64,000 nt of DNA from Candidatus Thiodiazotropha sp. (ex Monitilora ramsayi) (GCA_025655575.1 JAHXIP010000004.1:216158-280157); one strand, 5' to 3'. Counted from the stretch's first letter, positions 12,214-21,004 are shown. The notes: generated by a model from the sequence alone, not told the origin. Program-made: numbers and translations.

Positions 12214-13946
12214 TCCTTATCTCCCAGACGGGCCATCAGGGTGTTTTCCTGCCAAGGCTTGTCGGGTGCAATATTCATCAGACGCAGCGCGCCGCTCATT
12301 ACCTTGGAAAAGACCGGGGCAGCCACCAGACCACCGTAATAATCTTCACCACCGGGTTCATCGATGATGACTGCCATCACCAATCGGGGATCACTGGCCG
12401 GTGCCATGCCGACGAACAGGGACAGGTACTTGTCCTCTGCATAACCACCCGCCACCGCCTTCTTGGCAGTACCGGTTTTGCCTGCCACACGGTAGCCGGG
12501 GATGGCTGCCAATGGCGCAGAACCTTCACCACTGACCACGGTCTCTAGCATCTTTACCATCGTACGGGCGGTACGCTTGCGCAGCACACGTTCACCCTCG
12601 GGTGGATGATCGAGCTTGAGCAAGGAAACCGGCATTCGTAAACCGTCGTTGGCCAGCACCGCATAGGCGCGTGCCAGCTGGAGCGGCGTTACGGAGAGGC
12701 CGTAGCCAAAGGAGAGGGTTGCCTGCTCAAAAGGCGACCATTCTGAAAAATAGGGCAACCGGCCACTCGACTCACCAGGGAAACTGCTACCCGTGGTCTC
12801 ACCAAAGCCAAATCTGGAGTAGACCTTCCAGAGGGTCTCCGGCTCCATTGAGAGCGCAATCTTACTGGCCCCCACATTGCTCGACTTACGCAGCACGGTG
12901 GCCACGTCAATCATGCCGTAGTTGCGATGATCACGTACCATGTACCGTCCAACCTTCATCTGGCCAGGCCTGACATCGATGGGTGAATCCGGCTTGATAT
13001 GCCCGTTCTCCAAGGCTGCTGCCACAGTGAAGGGCTTCATGGTTGATCCCGCCTCGAAGACATCGGTCACTGACCGATTGCGCAGACGGCTGAGCCGATT
13101 GCCGCGGGGTGCATTGGGGTTATAGGAAGGGCTATTGACCATGGCCAGAATTTCACCGCTGCGGGTATCGAGAATCACAGCAGAACCGGAACGCGCATTG
13201 TGTTTGTTGACTGCCGCCTTTAGCTCACGATAAGCAAGAAACTGCAACCGTCTGTCTAGACTGGTCACAAGATCTCGTCCCTGCGCCGGGCTCTGGATAT
13301 TCTCAACCTGTTCAACCACGCGACCTTTGCCGTCCTTGATGACGCGTTTAGCACCGGCAGTCCCGCTCAGCCACTCGTCATAAAGCAGCTCTAATCCTTC
13401 CTGTCCCTGATCATCGATGTTGGTAAAGCCCACCATGTGCGCCACAATTTCTCCACTGGGATAAAAGCGACGGAACTCGGGCAATAGATCGATGCCCTCC
13501 AAATCCAGTTTCTGTACCGCATCTGCCAAATCAGGGTTGATTCGGCGCTGCAGATAGACAAAGCCACGGTCACTGGCAAGCACACGACGCAGACGATCCG
13601 GATCCAGGTTCAGGGTCGAAGCCAGAGCGCCTATAGTTTGGGCATCTCCCTGCAATTTTCTGGGATTTGCCGTCACACTTTTGACCGGCGTGCTGATGGC
13701 GAGGGGTTCACCGTTTCGATCGGTGATCATGCCCCGACTGGCGCTTACCGACATGACCCGAAGATAACGCCGCTCACCCTGCTCCTGGAGAAAAGCAGTC
13801 TCGATAACCTGCCGGTCGATCGACTGCCAAACCAGTGAGGCACAGGCGAGCACCATCACTACAAGCACGGTGATACGCCGAGCCCGGTAACTCGGTATCC
13901 GCTTGATCTCTGCCTGTTGACCTTTTTTACGTTTCGCGCTCGCCAT
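12210..13946 (-). CDS. ftsI: Septal peptidoglycan transpeptidase FtsI (PBP3)
   Basis: Class B penicillin-binding protein that crosslinks septal peptidoglycan with FtsW. The 578-aa product has a basic cytoplasmic tail, one membrane anchor at about residues 24-42, a PBP dimerisation domain, and the three active-site motifs in order: STMK (S301-K304), SSN (355-357) and KTG (K490-G492). Length matches E. coli FtsI (588). The start is three bases after ftsL, in a tightly packed junction. Confidence 0.97.
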   Translation of the reverse strand: MASAKRKKGQQAEIKRIPSYRARRITVLVVMVLACASLVWQSIDRQVIETAFLQEQGERRYLRVMSVSASRGMITDRNGEPLAISTPVKSVTANPRKLQGDAQTIGALASTLNLDPDRLRRVLASDRGFVYLQRRINPDLADAVQKLDLEGIDLLPEFRRFYPSGEIVAHMVGFTNIDDQGQEGLELLYDEWLSGTAGAKRVIKDGKGRVVEQVENIQSPAQGRDLVTSLDRRLQFLAYRELKAAVNKHNARSGSAVILDTRSGEILAMVNSPSYNPNAPRGNRLSRLRNRSVTDVFEAGSTMKPFTVAAALENGHIKPDSPIDVRPGQMKVGRYMVRDHRNYGMIDVATVLRKSSNVGASKIALSMEPETLWKVYSRFGFGETTGSSFPGESSGRLPYFSEWSPFEQATLSFGYGLSVTPLQLARAYAVLANDGLRMPVSLLKLDHPPEGERVLRKRTARTMVKMLETVVSGEGSAPLAAIPGYRVAGKTGTAKKAVAGGYAEDKYLSLFVGMAPASDPRLVMAVIIDEPGGEDYYGGLVAAPVFSKVMSGALRLMNIAPDKPWQENTLMARLGDKE

Positions 13947-13948
13947 GT

Positions 13949-14221
13949 TCAGCGCCTGATCACCACAACTTCATTAACACCGGGCAGATGCATCAGTAAC
14001 CTGTCCCGCGCCTGTTTTTCAATCTCTGAATGGGTTGCCAGTGTGCTCTCTTCCAACTGCAACCGCCCCCACTCAACACCTAACCTTTCCTTTTCTGCCT
14101 GCAACGCCTGCAAACCAACAAAATGCCTACGGCTGAGGTACTTGCTGTAGACAACAGAAACCGCCGATCCCACCACGGCAACCAACAACAAGCCAATTAA
14201 CCAATGCCGCGTCAGATTCAC
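13949..14221 (-). CDS. ftsL: Cell division protein FtsL
   Basis: Small bitopic protein of the FtsQLB divisome subcomplex. The 90-aa product has one membrane segment near the N-terminus ([20 protein letters not shown], about residues 7-26) followed by a leucine/heptad coiled coil ([20 protein letters not shown] and the [17 protein letters not shown] region) and the LLMHLP end. Sequence conservation of FtsL is low, so the call rests on size, topology and position between rsmH (4-base overlap) and ftsI. Confidence 0.92.
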   Translation of the reverse strand: MNLTRHWLIGLLLVAVVGSAVSVVYSKYLSRRHFVGLQALQAEKERLGVEWGRLQLEESTLATHSEIEKQARDRLLMHLPGVNEVVVIRR

Positions 14222-15147
14222 GCCAGCCGCTCCGCCACACGTAACACTGCACTGCGTGCGCGTGGATTGGCCTCGATCTCAACCGCATCCGGTACGATTG
14301 CTTTACCGATCAGTCTCAGACGGGGCTGAAGCTGATCCTGTCGCACCGGCACACCAGGCGGAAAGCGATCCCCCTTTGCCTGATCTCTCATAAATCGCTT
14401 GATGATCCGATCTTCCAATGAGTGGAAACTGATCACCGCCAGCCGACCACCCAGTGCCAACACATCAAGCACATGAGTCAGGCAGGTCTTGATGGCATCC
14501 AACTCTCCATTGATATGAATGCGAATCGCCTGAAAGCTCCGGGTTGCCGGATGTTTGCCCTTCTCCCATGAGGGATTAGCCTTGCTCACCAACTCAGCCA
14601 AATGAGCCGTTGTTGTGATGGGGGTATCCGCCCTCGCCTCCACGATGGCCCGGGCAATTCGCTTGGCATGCCGCTCTTCACCATAGGCCTTTAGTACACC
14701 GGCGATCTCGCCAGCCTCTGCTCTGGCAAGCCATGTCGCTGCCGATTCACCTTGTGAGGTATCCATACGCATATCCAAGGGTCCATCCTTGCCGAAGCTG
14801 AAACCGCGTTCCGATTGATCCAGCTGGGGAGAGGAGACACCCAGATCTAGCAAGATCCCATCAACCCGGCCCATCACGCCTGCCTGCTCGGCAACTTCGC
14901 CCAGCCTGGCAAAACTCCCATGTACGATGTTGAAACGTGCGTCGTCTGCAAACATCCGCTCTCCGTAGGTCACCGCCTGTGGATCCTTGTCGATCGCAAT
15001 CAGCCGCCCTTCCCGGCCAAGCGCTTTCAGTATCAGGCGACTATGTCCGCCGCGCCCAAATGTACCGTCCAGATAGATACCCGCCGGGTTGATGTTCAGC
15101 GCCTCAATCGAGGGCTGCAGCAAAACAGAGAGATGCGCCGACTGCAT
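14218..15147 (-). CDS. rsmH: 16S rRNA (cytosine1402-N4)-methyltransferase RsmH
   Basis: SAM-dependent enzyme (MraW) that methylates N4 of C1402 in the 16S rRNA decoding site. The 309-aa product has the SAM motif [16 protein letters not shown], the IDKDPQAV acidic loop, [17 protein letters not shown], the [15 protein letters not shown] signature, and the conserved [17 protein letters not shown] chose ATG 15147 ([10 protein letters not shown]), which overlaps the mraZ stop by one base as TGATG; the upstream frame to 15234 runs inside mraZ. Confidence 0.97.
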   Translation of the reverse strand: MQSAHLSVLLQPSIEALNINPAGIYLDGTFGRGGHSRLILKALGREGRLIAIDKDPQAVTYGERMFADDARFNIVHGSFARLGEVAEQAGVMGRVDGILLDLGVSSPQLDQSERGFSFGKDGPLDMRMDTSQGESAATWLARAEAGEIAGVLKAYGEERHAKRIARAIVEARADTPITTTAHLAELVSKANPSWEKGKHPATRSFQAIRIHINGELDAIKTCLTHVLDVLALGGRLAVISFHSLEDRIIKRFMRDQAKGDRFPPGVPVRQDQLQPRLRLIGKAIVPDAVEIEANPRARSAVLRVAERLA

Positions 15148-15602
15148 CAGATCGAGATCGACTTGAAATCGTCCGGCAGATCGAGATCGTTCAAATCGAT
15201 CTTCTGCAACCAGGCGTCCTGTCTCGCGTTCCAAATCTCCTCGTCCCAGAGTTCGAACTTGTTAATCTGGCCCACCAGGGCAACTTTTTTGTCGAGCTTG
15301 GCGAACTTGCGCAATTCCTGTGGGAGTAAAATCCTGCCCTGACCGTCCATGTCAATTTCATGAGCATTACCGATGTAGAGCCGCTGCAGGTTGCGTGCGG
15401 CCTCATCGAATGAGGGTAATGCCTTGAGCTTCTCTTCGATTTCAAGCCAAATGGGCTTGGGATAGATCAGGAGACAGCGGTCTTTATCAACAGTAATCAC
15501 CAATTCGGAGGCACAGGACTCCACCAACCGGTCGCGGTAGCGAGTCGGTATGGCAATACGCCCTTTGGTATCCAAATTGAGTGATGAAGCCCCGCGAAAC
15601 AA
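15147..15602 (-). CDS. mraZ: Transcriptional regulator MraZ
   Basis: MraZ is a ring-forming AbrB-like repressor of the dcw operon it heads. The 151-aa protein has two MraZ repeats, the first with [17 protein letters not shown] (about residues 10-26) and the second with [19 protein letters not shown]. The frame reaches its family-consistent N-terminus ([11 protein letters not shown]) only with a TTG start at 15602, preceded by a GGGGGG Shine-Dalgarno 5 bases upstream; no ATG or GTG is available nearby. A TTG start on an autorepressed leading gene suggests modest translation. Confidence 0.95.
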   Translation of the reverse strand: MFRGASSLNLDTKGRIAIPTRYRDRLVESCASELVITVDKDRCLLIYPKPIWLEIEEKLKALPSFDEAARNLQRLYIGNAHEIDMDGQGRILLPQELRKFAKLDKKVALVGQINKFELWDEEIWNARQDAWLQKIDLNDLDLPDDFKSISI

Positions 15603-15622
15603 ACCAACCCCCCGGACAGAAT

Positions 15623-15689
15623 CCTCTCCCTAATTTTCCACATTCTTCCACTTCTCACCATATTAGGTCTCAGATTCACCACTTGTCAA
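15623..15689 (-). promoter_or_regulatory. mraZ/dcw promoter with MraZ-type operator repeats
   Basis: Reading leftwards: a -35 TTGACA (15689-15684), an 18-base spacer and a -10 TAATAT (15665-15660). Immediately downstream is a run of 10-base-spaced repeats, GGTGAGAA, GTGGAAGAAT, GTGGAAAATT, AGGGAG (15659-15625). MraZ is known to bind short TGG(G/N) repeats spaced by about one helical turn between promoter and mraZ, so this is the likely autoregulatory operator. The repeats are seen; binding is inferred. Confidence 0.75.
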
Positions 15690-15857
15690 GGAACAGATCA
15701 CAAAAATGCTTTAATGCTCAGTGGGTTACGAACGTTTGCTTGGGCAAAGAATACCCATCACATCCACTGCAAATACAGTGATATGACATCAGAACCTAAA
15801 GTGATTTATTAAGATTTTGGCTGTGGGATGAAAAATGGTGGAAGATTGTGGAAGGGG

Positions 15858-16214
15858 TGGGAGTCAGCCGGTAAGCCGGGTTCTGTCGTGGACAGTCATT
15901 CATCTGGGATGTGTGTCACCACACACCTCAAGCAACCTACCCGGGAACCATGCGGGCCGCACAATGTTCCCCTATTTGGTCTTGCTCCGAGTGGGGTTTG
16001 CCCTGCCACTTCTGTTGCCAGAAGCGCGGTGCGCTCTTACCGCACCATTTCACCCTTACCTCAGCCCGAAGGCCGCTGGCGGTATATTTTCTGTGGCACT
16101 TTCCGTAGGCTTGCGCCTCCCAGGCGTTACCTGGCACTCTGCCCTATGGAGCCCGGACTTTCCTCTGCTACACGGATGCAGCAGCGACTGCCTGGCCGAC
16201 TCCCGCAGCAGACT
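15858..16214 (-). ncRNA. rnpB: RNase P RNA component (class A)
   Basis: Catalytic RNA that cleaves the 5' leader of pre-tRNAs. Read on the minus strand the region contains the universal P4/J-region signature GAGGAAAGTCCGGGCTCC, followed by ATAGGGCAGAGTGCCAGG and TAACGCCTGGGAGGCGCAA, and it ends with ACCCGGCTTACCGGCTGACT, the classic 3' strand that closes P2/P1. The 5' segment GGGAGTCGGCCAGGCAGTCG aligns with the bacterial class A 5' end. Ends are approximate. It sits just upstream of the dcw operon in the same orientation. Confidence 0.97.
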
Positions 16215-16220
16215 CTAGGT

Positions 16221-16250
16221 CTTATCCCCACACGACGCAAGCAGAATCAA
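16221..16250 (-). promoter_or_regulatory. Probable rnpB promoter
   Basis: On the minus strand, TTGATT (16250-16245) and GATAAG (16226-16221) are separated by 18 bases and would start transcription at about 16214, agreeing with the expected RNase P RNA 5' end. The -35 overlaps the last codons of egtD. Motif matches are moderate. Confidence 0.5.
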
Positions 16251-17209
16251 TTTTTTTCTACATCAAACAGATAGATTGCGAACAGTCTCTGCCTATCCAA
16301 CCAGTGACATCTGGCTTTAAACCCTGCCTGCTCTGCCAATGAGAGAAATTCATCTGGTGCATATTTATAGGAACTCTCTGTGTGCAGGGTTTCTCCTTCC
16401 CTAAACTGGAAGCTTTGTCCGTTCACTCTGACTCTCTGAAGTTGCCGACTAACCAAGTGCATCTCAATTCGGCCCGCATCCTGATTGTAATAGGCCTGGT
16501 GAGCGAAAGTGCCTGGATCTAAATCCGCATCCAACTCACGACGGATACGATACAGAAGGTTCAGATTAAATTCGGCAGTCACACCTGCCGCATCATTGTA
16601 TGCGGCATCCAGTATCTCCGAGGGTTTTTTGGTGTCCACGCCGATTAAAAGCATCCCTTCTTCACCGAGCGCCTTTTGCACCATTTTGAGAAATAACAAT
16701 GCCTCTCCCGGTTCGAAGTTACCCAGACTTGAACCCGGGAAGAAGGCAAGACGGCGTCCCTCTGGCAGCGTGCTCGGCAGGGGCAAAGAATGGGTGTAAT
16801 CAACGCAGACCGCATGCACCGGCAACCAGGGAAATTCCATTACCAGATCGTGGGCTGCACCCTTGAGATAGTCACAAGAGATATCCATCGGCACATAGGC
16901 GGAGGGCTCCAATGCCTCCAATAGCAGCCTGACCTTCGCAGCATTACCCGCACCTGGTTCGATCAGAATTCGCTGACGGCCGGTATGCGCCTCGATCTCC
17001 TCAGCCACCTGAATGAGCATCGCCCGCTCCACATCCGGTAGATAGTACTCCGGTTGGCGGCAGATGGCATCGAACAACTCAGAGCCACGTTCGTCGTAGA
17101 AGAACTTGGGCGGTATCGATTTCTGCGTCCTCGATAATCCACTGATCACAGCCTTGTGTAAACTGAGCCCCTCGGGTTTGAGGTCATGAAAAGTAATCCT
17201 GCCAGTCAT
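16247..17209 (-). CDS. egtD: L-histidine N(alpha)-methyltransferase EgtD
   Basis: First enzyme of ergothioneine synthesis: SAM-dependent trimethylation of histidine to hercynine. The 320-aa product shows the DUF2260/EgtD architecture: PPKFFYDERGSELFDAICRQ near the N-terminus, the SAM site LIEPGAGNAAKVRLLL, the YVPMDISCDYLKGAA acidic loop, and FFPGSSLGNFEPGEA. The C-terminal TESSYKYAPDEFLSLAEQAG is also family-typical. It overlaps the egtB stop by one base (TGATG), so the two are co-translated. Confidence 0.95.
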   Translation of the reverse strand: MTGRITFHDLKPEGLSLHKAVISGLSRTQKSIPPKFFYDERGSELFDAICRQPEYYLPDVERAMLIQVAEEIEAHTGRQRILIEPGAGNAAKVRLLLEALEPSAYVPMDISCDYLKGAAHDLVMEFPWLPVHAVCVDYTHSLPLPSTLPEGRRLAFFPGSSLGNFEPGEALLFLKMVQKALGEEGMLLIGVDTKKPSEILDAAYNDAAGVTAEFNLNLLYRIRRELDADLDPGTFAHQAYYNQDAGRIEMHLVSRQLQRVRVNGQSFQFREGETLHTESSYKYAPDEFLSLAEQAGFKARCHWLDRQRLFAIYLFDVEKN

Positions 17210-18492
17210 CAGAGATCCTCCGCCAGGCGGATACCCGTAAAGGGCCAGCGATCATGGGGATAGTAAAAGTTGCGGTAGCTGGCACGAATATGATCAGACG
17301 GCGTGACACAGCACCCCCCCTTCAAGACCATCTGGTTGGACATGAACTTCCCGTTATACTCACCCATGGCGCCCTTTAGTGGTTTAAAACCGGGATAGCT
17401 TGCGTAACTGGTTGAGGTCCAATTCCAGAGATCGCCAAACCATTGTCCTTTAGGCAGGGCCACCATAGGATGTAGATATCCGGTCCTATAAAAATTGCCT
17501 TCCTCTTTCTGCTGTTCGTTGAGCATCAATTCCAGCTCCACCTCGCTCGGCAATCGTTTACCTGCCCAACGCGCAAAAGCGTCAGCCTCAAAAAAGCTCA
17601 CATGACTGACCGGCTGATCGGGATTTAGGTCTCTCGTTCCACCCAAGGTATACTCTCTCCACATACCCTCATCAAAGCGCCAGTAAAGTGGATGTTGCCA
17701 ATCGTGCCGGTTGATCAGCGTCCACCCATCTGCCATCCAAAGTGCCGGTTGTTGATAGCCACCGTCATCAATAAACGCCAGATACTCCCGGTTGGTGACC
17801 AACCTGTTCGCCAAACTGTGATCCCGGAGCAGAGCTTGATGCCTGGGTGTCTCATTGTCGAATGAAAACCCTTTGCCTGTATGCCCTATCTCATAGAGAC
17901 CACCCGCTCGTCCTTCCCAACTTATCGGAGTCGCCACTGTGAGAGATTCGGGCAGATCTGAACGATAGGTCGGCTGTAGCGGATTCACTGAAAGATTGTG
18001 CTTGATATCCATCAGCAACAGCTCCTGATGCTGCTGCTCATGATTCAGGCCCAAGGTCACACGAAATGCCAGATCTTCCCATTGGCTACTACCCACCGAT
18101 GCCATCAGGGCCCGCATCTGTTCGTCCACATGCTGCCGATAACGGTAGATCTCCTCAACGGTGGGTCGAGACAACATACCCCGCTTTGGTCGTGGATGCA
18201 TATCACCGACCGTGTAGTAATAGCTGTTAAAAATGTAATTGAAATCAGGATGATAAGATTGATAGTCTGCTCGAAAATGAGACAGTACAAATGCCTCAAA
18301 GAACCAGCTGACATGGGCCAAATGCCACTTCGGCGGACTGGTCTCGACGATTGACTGCAGCTGATAGTCATCGATCGCCAATGGCTCACAGATCAGCTCA
18401 CTGGCTGCCCGAACCGCCTCATATCGGCTTAGCAGCCGCTCATCGTATGCTTCCGATGTATCCAGCGTTTCCGTCGATGGTAGTGTCGACAT
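17209..18492 (-). CDS. egtB: Ergothioneine biosynthesis sulfoxide synthase EgtB
   Basis: Non-haem iron enzyme that joins a thiol substrate to hercynine with O2. The 427-aa product has an N-terminal DinB-like helical domain (SPPKWHLAHVSWFFEAFVLS, about residues 52-71) and the iron-ligand motif LNHEQQHQELLLMDIKH (around residue 150), then a formylglycine-generating-enzyme-like C-terminal domain (GLYEIGHTGKGFSFDNETP; WTSTSYASYPGF; VLKGGCCVTPSDHIRASYRN). First gene of a two-gene egtBD operon. Whether it uses gamma-Glu-Cys or cysteine cannot be read from sequence; no egtC or egtE is adjacent. Confidence 0.95.
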   Translation of the reverse strand: MSTLPSTETLDTSEAYDERLLSRYEAVRAASELICEPLAIDDYQLQSIVETSPPKWHLAHVSWFFEAFVLSHFRADYQSYHPDFNYIFNSYYYTVGDMHPRPKRGMLSRPTVEEIYRYRQHVDEQMRALMASVGSSQWEDLAFRVTLGLNHEQQHQELLLMDIKHNLSVNPLQPTYRSDLPESLTVATPISWEGRAGGLYEIGHTGKGFSFDNETPRHQALLRDHSLANRLVTNREYLAFIDDGGYQQPALWMADGWTLINRHDWQHPLYWRFDEGMWREYTLGGTRDLNPDQPVSHVSFFEADAFARWAGKRLPSEVELELMLNEQQKEEGNFYRTGYLHPMVALPKGQWFGDLWNWTSTSYASYPGFKPLKGAMGEYNGKFMSNQMVLKGGCCVTPSDHIRASYRNFYYPHDRWPFTGIRLAEDL

Positions 18493-19180
18493 CAGACGAA
18501 CCTCCCCTTTTTTCCATAAGAGACTGCCTTTAGGGCTATCGGTTCACTCGGATAATCACACAAATATGAATTTAATTCATCACGCCGGAGCTGTATTGAT
18601 AATTTTCAATGCCATCTCAGCAAGTCAGGGCATACTGATGCTCAAGTCAATGCATATCCAGGCCGTAAACATAGGTAGAACCGGCTGATCGATTTCCAGC
18701 CCATCGACAGACGGCACATTGACTCCCGACGGGCTTTGGCAGACTACCCAATGTAGTAGAGAGGTAACGCCATGAAATACCAAACACAGAAACACACCTC
18801 AATCGATGCTGTGATGTTGGCATTTGCCACAATCTGGATAATTTCCGTGTTCGTCAGTCTTATCGTCTGATTGCACATACTCCGTCTGAGACTCCTATAC
18901 CGTCCTTACCGCCCAATATAAGGGCACGCTGCCCCCTGTCGAAACACCTTTCGGCAAAGCTGGCGCTATCTGCGTGTCTGAGTCATTAACCATTTCCCAA
19001 AGGCAATCCGGGTCGACAATCAAGAGGGGGCGACTGATCTGAAAAATCAGAACCCGATCATGATTTGGAAACGGGTTGAAAAAGTGTGAAATAGAACCTG
19101 CCTGAGATGTGAACTGGCCCCTGCTGTTCGGCCTTCAACAACCGATACAGTGAGTGTCAGTTATCACTAGAGCTTTACCC
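18493..19180. other. 688-base gap between egtB and the Ig-like protein gene
   Basis: This divergent gap should hold the egtB promoter (minus) and that of the next gene (plus). It contains one well-placed small ORF (separate entry) and two short hairpins: CGAAA/TTTCG around 18940-18953 and CTGAT/ATCAG around 19034-19052. I found no riboswitch consensus, tRNA or repeat array. The region 18870-19150 is otherwise unexplained. Confidence 0.4.
18772..18870 (+). CDS. Possible single-pass membrane microprotein (32 aa)
   Basis: An ATG preceded by GAGGT, six bases upstream, opens a 32-codon frame. The N-terminus is polar (MKYQTQKHTSIDAV) and the remainder is a clean hydrophobic stretch (MLAFATIWIISVFVSLIV) that ends at the stop. 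This topology, with a cytoplasmic polar head and one membrane helix, resembles many bacterial small membrane proteins. No family is recognised and no neighbour suggests a role. Confidence 0.42.
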   Translation: MKYQTQKHTSIDAVMLAFATIWIISVFVSLIV

Positions 19181-20035
19181 ATGGCTTCCTCGCGCATTCA
19201 ATTCAGCACTCTTATTCTTCTTGTCATATTGGTTAATATCAGCACGGAAGCACTGGCTAAAAAGCCGCTCTCGACACCCCCCCCTCCCGATGAGACATCC
19301 ACAACCCTCAATAACAAACAGGCACTCAATTTAGCAAAGGCCCACCTGACCGACTTCCAGGCTGTCGATCCTGAGTTCACATTAAAACAACTGAAAAACT
19401 ATATACTCAGTCTTAATACAACTTCTCCGACTGAGATTGAAGAGTCACTGCAATCCTATCTGCTCTCCTTACAACCAGCTGTTCCGAACAAAGCCCCAAC
19501 TATCAGCGGCAGCCCAATCACGTCGATCACCGAGGGTGAGTCTTATGCATTTGCACCATCGACGAGTGATCCCGATGGTGACAACCTGACATTCAGCATT
19601 TTCAACAAACCGACATGGGCAATTTTCAACACCAGCACCGGTAACCTGTACGGTACACCTGGCGAGCAGGACATCGGCAGTTACATTGACATTCAGATTA
19701 CGGTTTCAGACGGTACTTCAAGCACATCCCTGATGCCATTTAGCCTGACTGTTGAGCCTGTACCAACCCCAAGCTCCACAACCCTCTCCTGGATTGCGCC
19801 AACCACGCGTGCAGACGGTGCGCCCCTATCACTCAGTGAAATCAATGGTTACAGAATTTATATGGGCGCTACAGAGGCCGAATTGGCACCCGTTATGGAT
19901 ATCAATGATCATACCGTCAACGAATATACACTGACCAATCTAGCAACCGGCACTTACTACTTTTGTATCACCGTCTATGACACAGATGGCAACGAAAGCA
20001 GCTATTCAAACATCATTTTGAAAAGCATGCTCTGA
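19181..20035 (+). CDS. Secreted protein with Ig-like and fibronectin type III domains
   Basis: Function unknown. The product (284 aa from ATG 19181) has a signal peptide (LILLVILVNISTEALA), a Pro-rich linker, a helical segment, then a cadherin-like putative Ig domain (APTISGSPITSITEGESYAF and the DPDGDNLTFSI motif) and a C-terminal FnIII domain (ending in TYYFCITVYDTDGNESSYS). Such modules usually mediate binding in exported or surface proteins. A GTG at 19154 would add nine residues; I prefer ATG 19181 because it gives a normal signal peptide, though the ribosome site is weak at both. No sorting signal is seen at the C-terminus. Confidence 0.75.
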   Translation: MASSRIQFSTLILLVILVNISTEALAKKPLSTPPPPDETSTTLNNKQALNLAKAHLTDFQAVDPEFTLKQLKNYILSLNTTSPTEIEESLQSYLLSLQPAVPNKAPTISGSPITSITEGESYAFAPSTSDPDGDNLTFSIFNKPTWAIFNTSTGNLYGTPGEQDIGSYIDIQITVSDGTSSTSLMPFSLTVEPVPTPSSTTLSWIAPTTRADGAPLSLSEINGYRIYMGATEAELAPVMDINDHTVNEYTLTNLATGTYYFCITVYDTDGNESSYSNIILKSML

Positions 20036-20188
20036 ATTGAAGGCGATCAGATGGAACATCATCATCGACCATATTATCGGTGGTATTGCTCATCAGCACA
20101 AAAAAACAACAGGCCATTTACACCTATCGTGCTAATCCTAACTCCAGTCCCTCATCTGAATGTGGGGCCTGTTTCAGGCTCCATCTCA

Positions 20189-20216
20189 TTGAGAGACTAC
20201 ACAATTACGCTACAAT
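20189..20216 (+). promoter_or_regulatory. Putative sigma70-type promoter for the 20269 gene
   Basis: TTGAGA (20189-20194) and TACAAT (20211-20216) are separated by 16 bases and lie 53 bases before the start codon at 20269. Both hexamers are close to consensus. The rest of the 233-base gap upstream shows nothing else clear. Confidence 0.5.
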
Positions 20217-20268
20217 TGGTTTTGCCAGTGTGTAAACAAGCAAACCTTCACTTCTGAATTGGCCTCAT

Positions 20269-20781
20269 ATGACCAGTAAAAATAAAACTGACAAAGCTAC
20301 TGTACAGCCACCTAATCAACCACCCAAAGAGCTACAGCAGGACTACGCCTCACTACCACAAAAGCCGATAAAGCTAAAAAAAGATCTCAATCACCCTCCC
20401 GCCCGGAAGGGAGGGCCGTCCGGTAAAAAGGCTCAGACCAAAAAGGAGCCAATTCCTGTCCCGCGACGAAAAGCCACTGCCAAGAAAAAAGCCAATACCA
20501 ACAAATCCACTCAGTGGACATTAAAAGGTATCAGCCCTGAATCAAAGGCACTCGCAATTAATGCAGCCGAACAGGTGAATATGAAGGTCAGTGAATGGCT
20601 TGAAAAAGTAATCCATCAAGCGACACAACCATCACCTGAAAATACCACACCAATAGATACAGAGATGCTCACCTCCACACTGAAATCCATTCAGCAGCGA
20701 CTCGATCGTATCGAACAACAGAAGGGCTTTTGGGGACGGTTTTGGGATCAATTTATGGAACAGTCGAAAAAAAAAGATTAG
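20269..20781 (+). CDS. Lys/Pro-rich protein with a ribbon-helix-helix-like segment and coiled coil
   Basis: Unknown function. Of 170 residues, about the first 80 are Lys/Pro/Gln-rich and probably disordered. A compact segment at about 85-120 (WTLKGISPESKALAINAAEQ followed by VNMKVSEWLEKVI) resembles the small helical module found at the start of alphaproteobacterial PodJ-type polarity proteins and some ribbon-helix-helix proteins. The end is an amphipathic coiled coil (LKSIQQRLDRIEQQ) with a Trp-rich tail. It could be a nucleoid or polarity factor; this is a guess from the pattern. The stop codon lies in the stem of the tRNA operon terminator coming from the other strand. Confidence 0.7.
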   Translation: MTSKNKTDKATVQPPNQPPKELQQDYASLPQKPIKLKKDLNHPPARKGGPSGKKAQTKKEPIPVPRRKATAKKKANTNKSTQWTLKGISPESKALAINAAEQVNMKVSEWLEKVIHQATQPSPENTTPIDTEMLTSTLKSIQQRLDRIEQQKGFWGRFWDQFMEQSKKKD

Positions 20782-20797
20782 CGGAAGAGCTCCGCTA
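20766..20797 (-). terminator. Rho-independent terminator of the tRNA operon
   Basis: On the minus strand TAGCGGA and TCCGCTA form a perfect 7-bp stem around a 5-base loop, followed by AT and a run of T (ATCTTTTTTTTTC). It lies 12 bases past the tRNA-Lys CCA end and overlaps the last codons of the convergent gene. Confidence 0.88.
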
Positions 20798-20808
20798 GTC
20801 CTGTTGTT

Positions 20809-20884
20809 TGGTGGGCCATGTAGGATTCGAACCTACGACCAATGGATTAAGAGTCCACTGCTCTACCAACTGAGCTAATGGCCC
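20809..20884 (-). tRNA. tRNA-Lys (CUU)
   Basis: The minus strand folds as a cloverleaf with acceptor GGGCCAT/ATGGCCC, D-arm AGCTCAGTTGGTAGAGCA, anticodon arm GTGGA-CTCTTAA-TCCAT (anticodon CTT) and T-arm TAGGTTCGAATCCTA. Discriminator A and CCA are encoded (20811-20809). Last gene of the tRNA operon. Confidence 0.96.
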
Positions 20885-20928
20885 GATGAGGCTATCGATT
20901 CGTCCGGTAAAATACTGGACATTGAAAA

Positions 20929-21004
20929 TGGGGTGGACGATGGGTCTCGAACCCACGACCGCCGGAATCACAATCCGGAGCTCTACCAACTGAGCTACGC
21001 CCAC
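20929..21004 (-). tRNA. tRNA-His (GUG)
   Basis: Acceptor GTGGGCG/CGTCCAC, anticodon arm CCGGA-TTGTGAT-TCCGG (anticodon GTG), T-arm GTGGGTTCGAGACCCAT. The extra G(-1) at 21005 opposite C73 (20932) is the tRNA-His identity pair. CCA is encoded. Confidence 0.96.

Noticed and set aside
15828..16274. Frames of 127-148 codons in the 16 kb region
   Set aside because: They overlap RNase P RNA, whose conserved core is unmistakable, and none has family features.
18870..19150. Cyclic di-GMP or other riboswitch before the Ig-like protein gene
   Set aside because: Some fragments recall GEMM motifs, but the conserved core and pairings could not be built.
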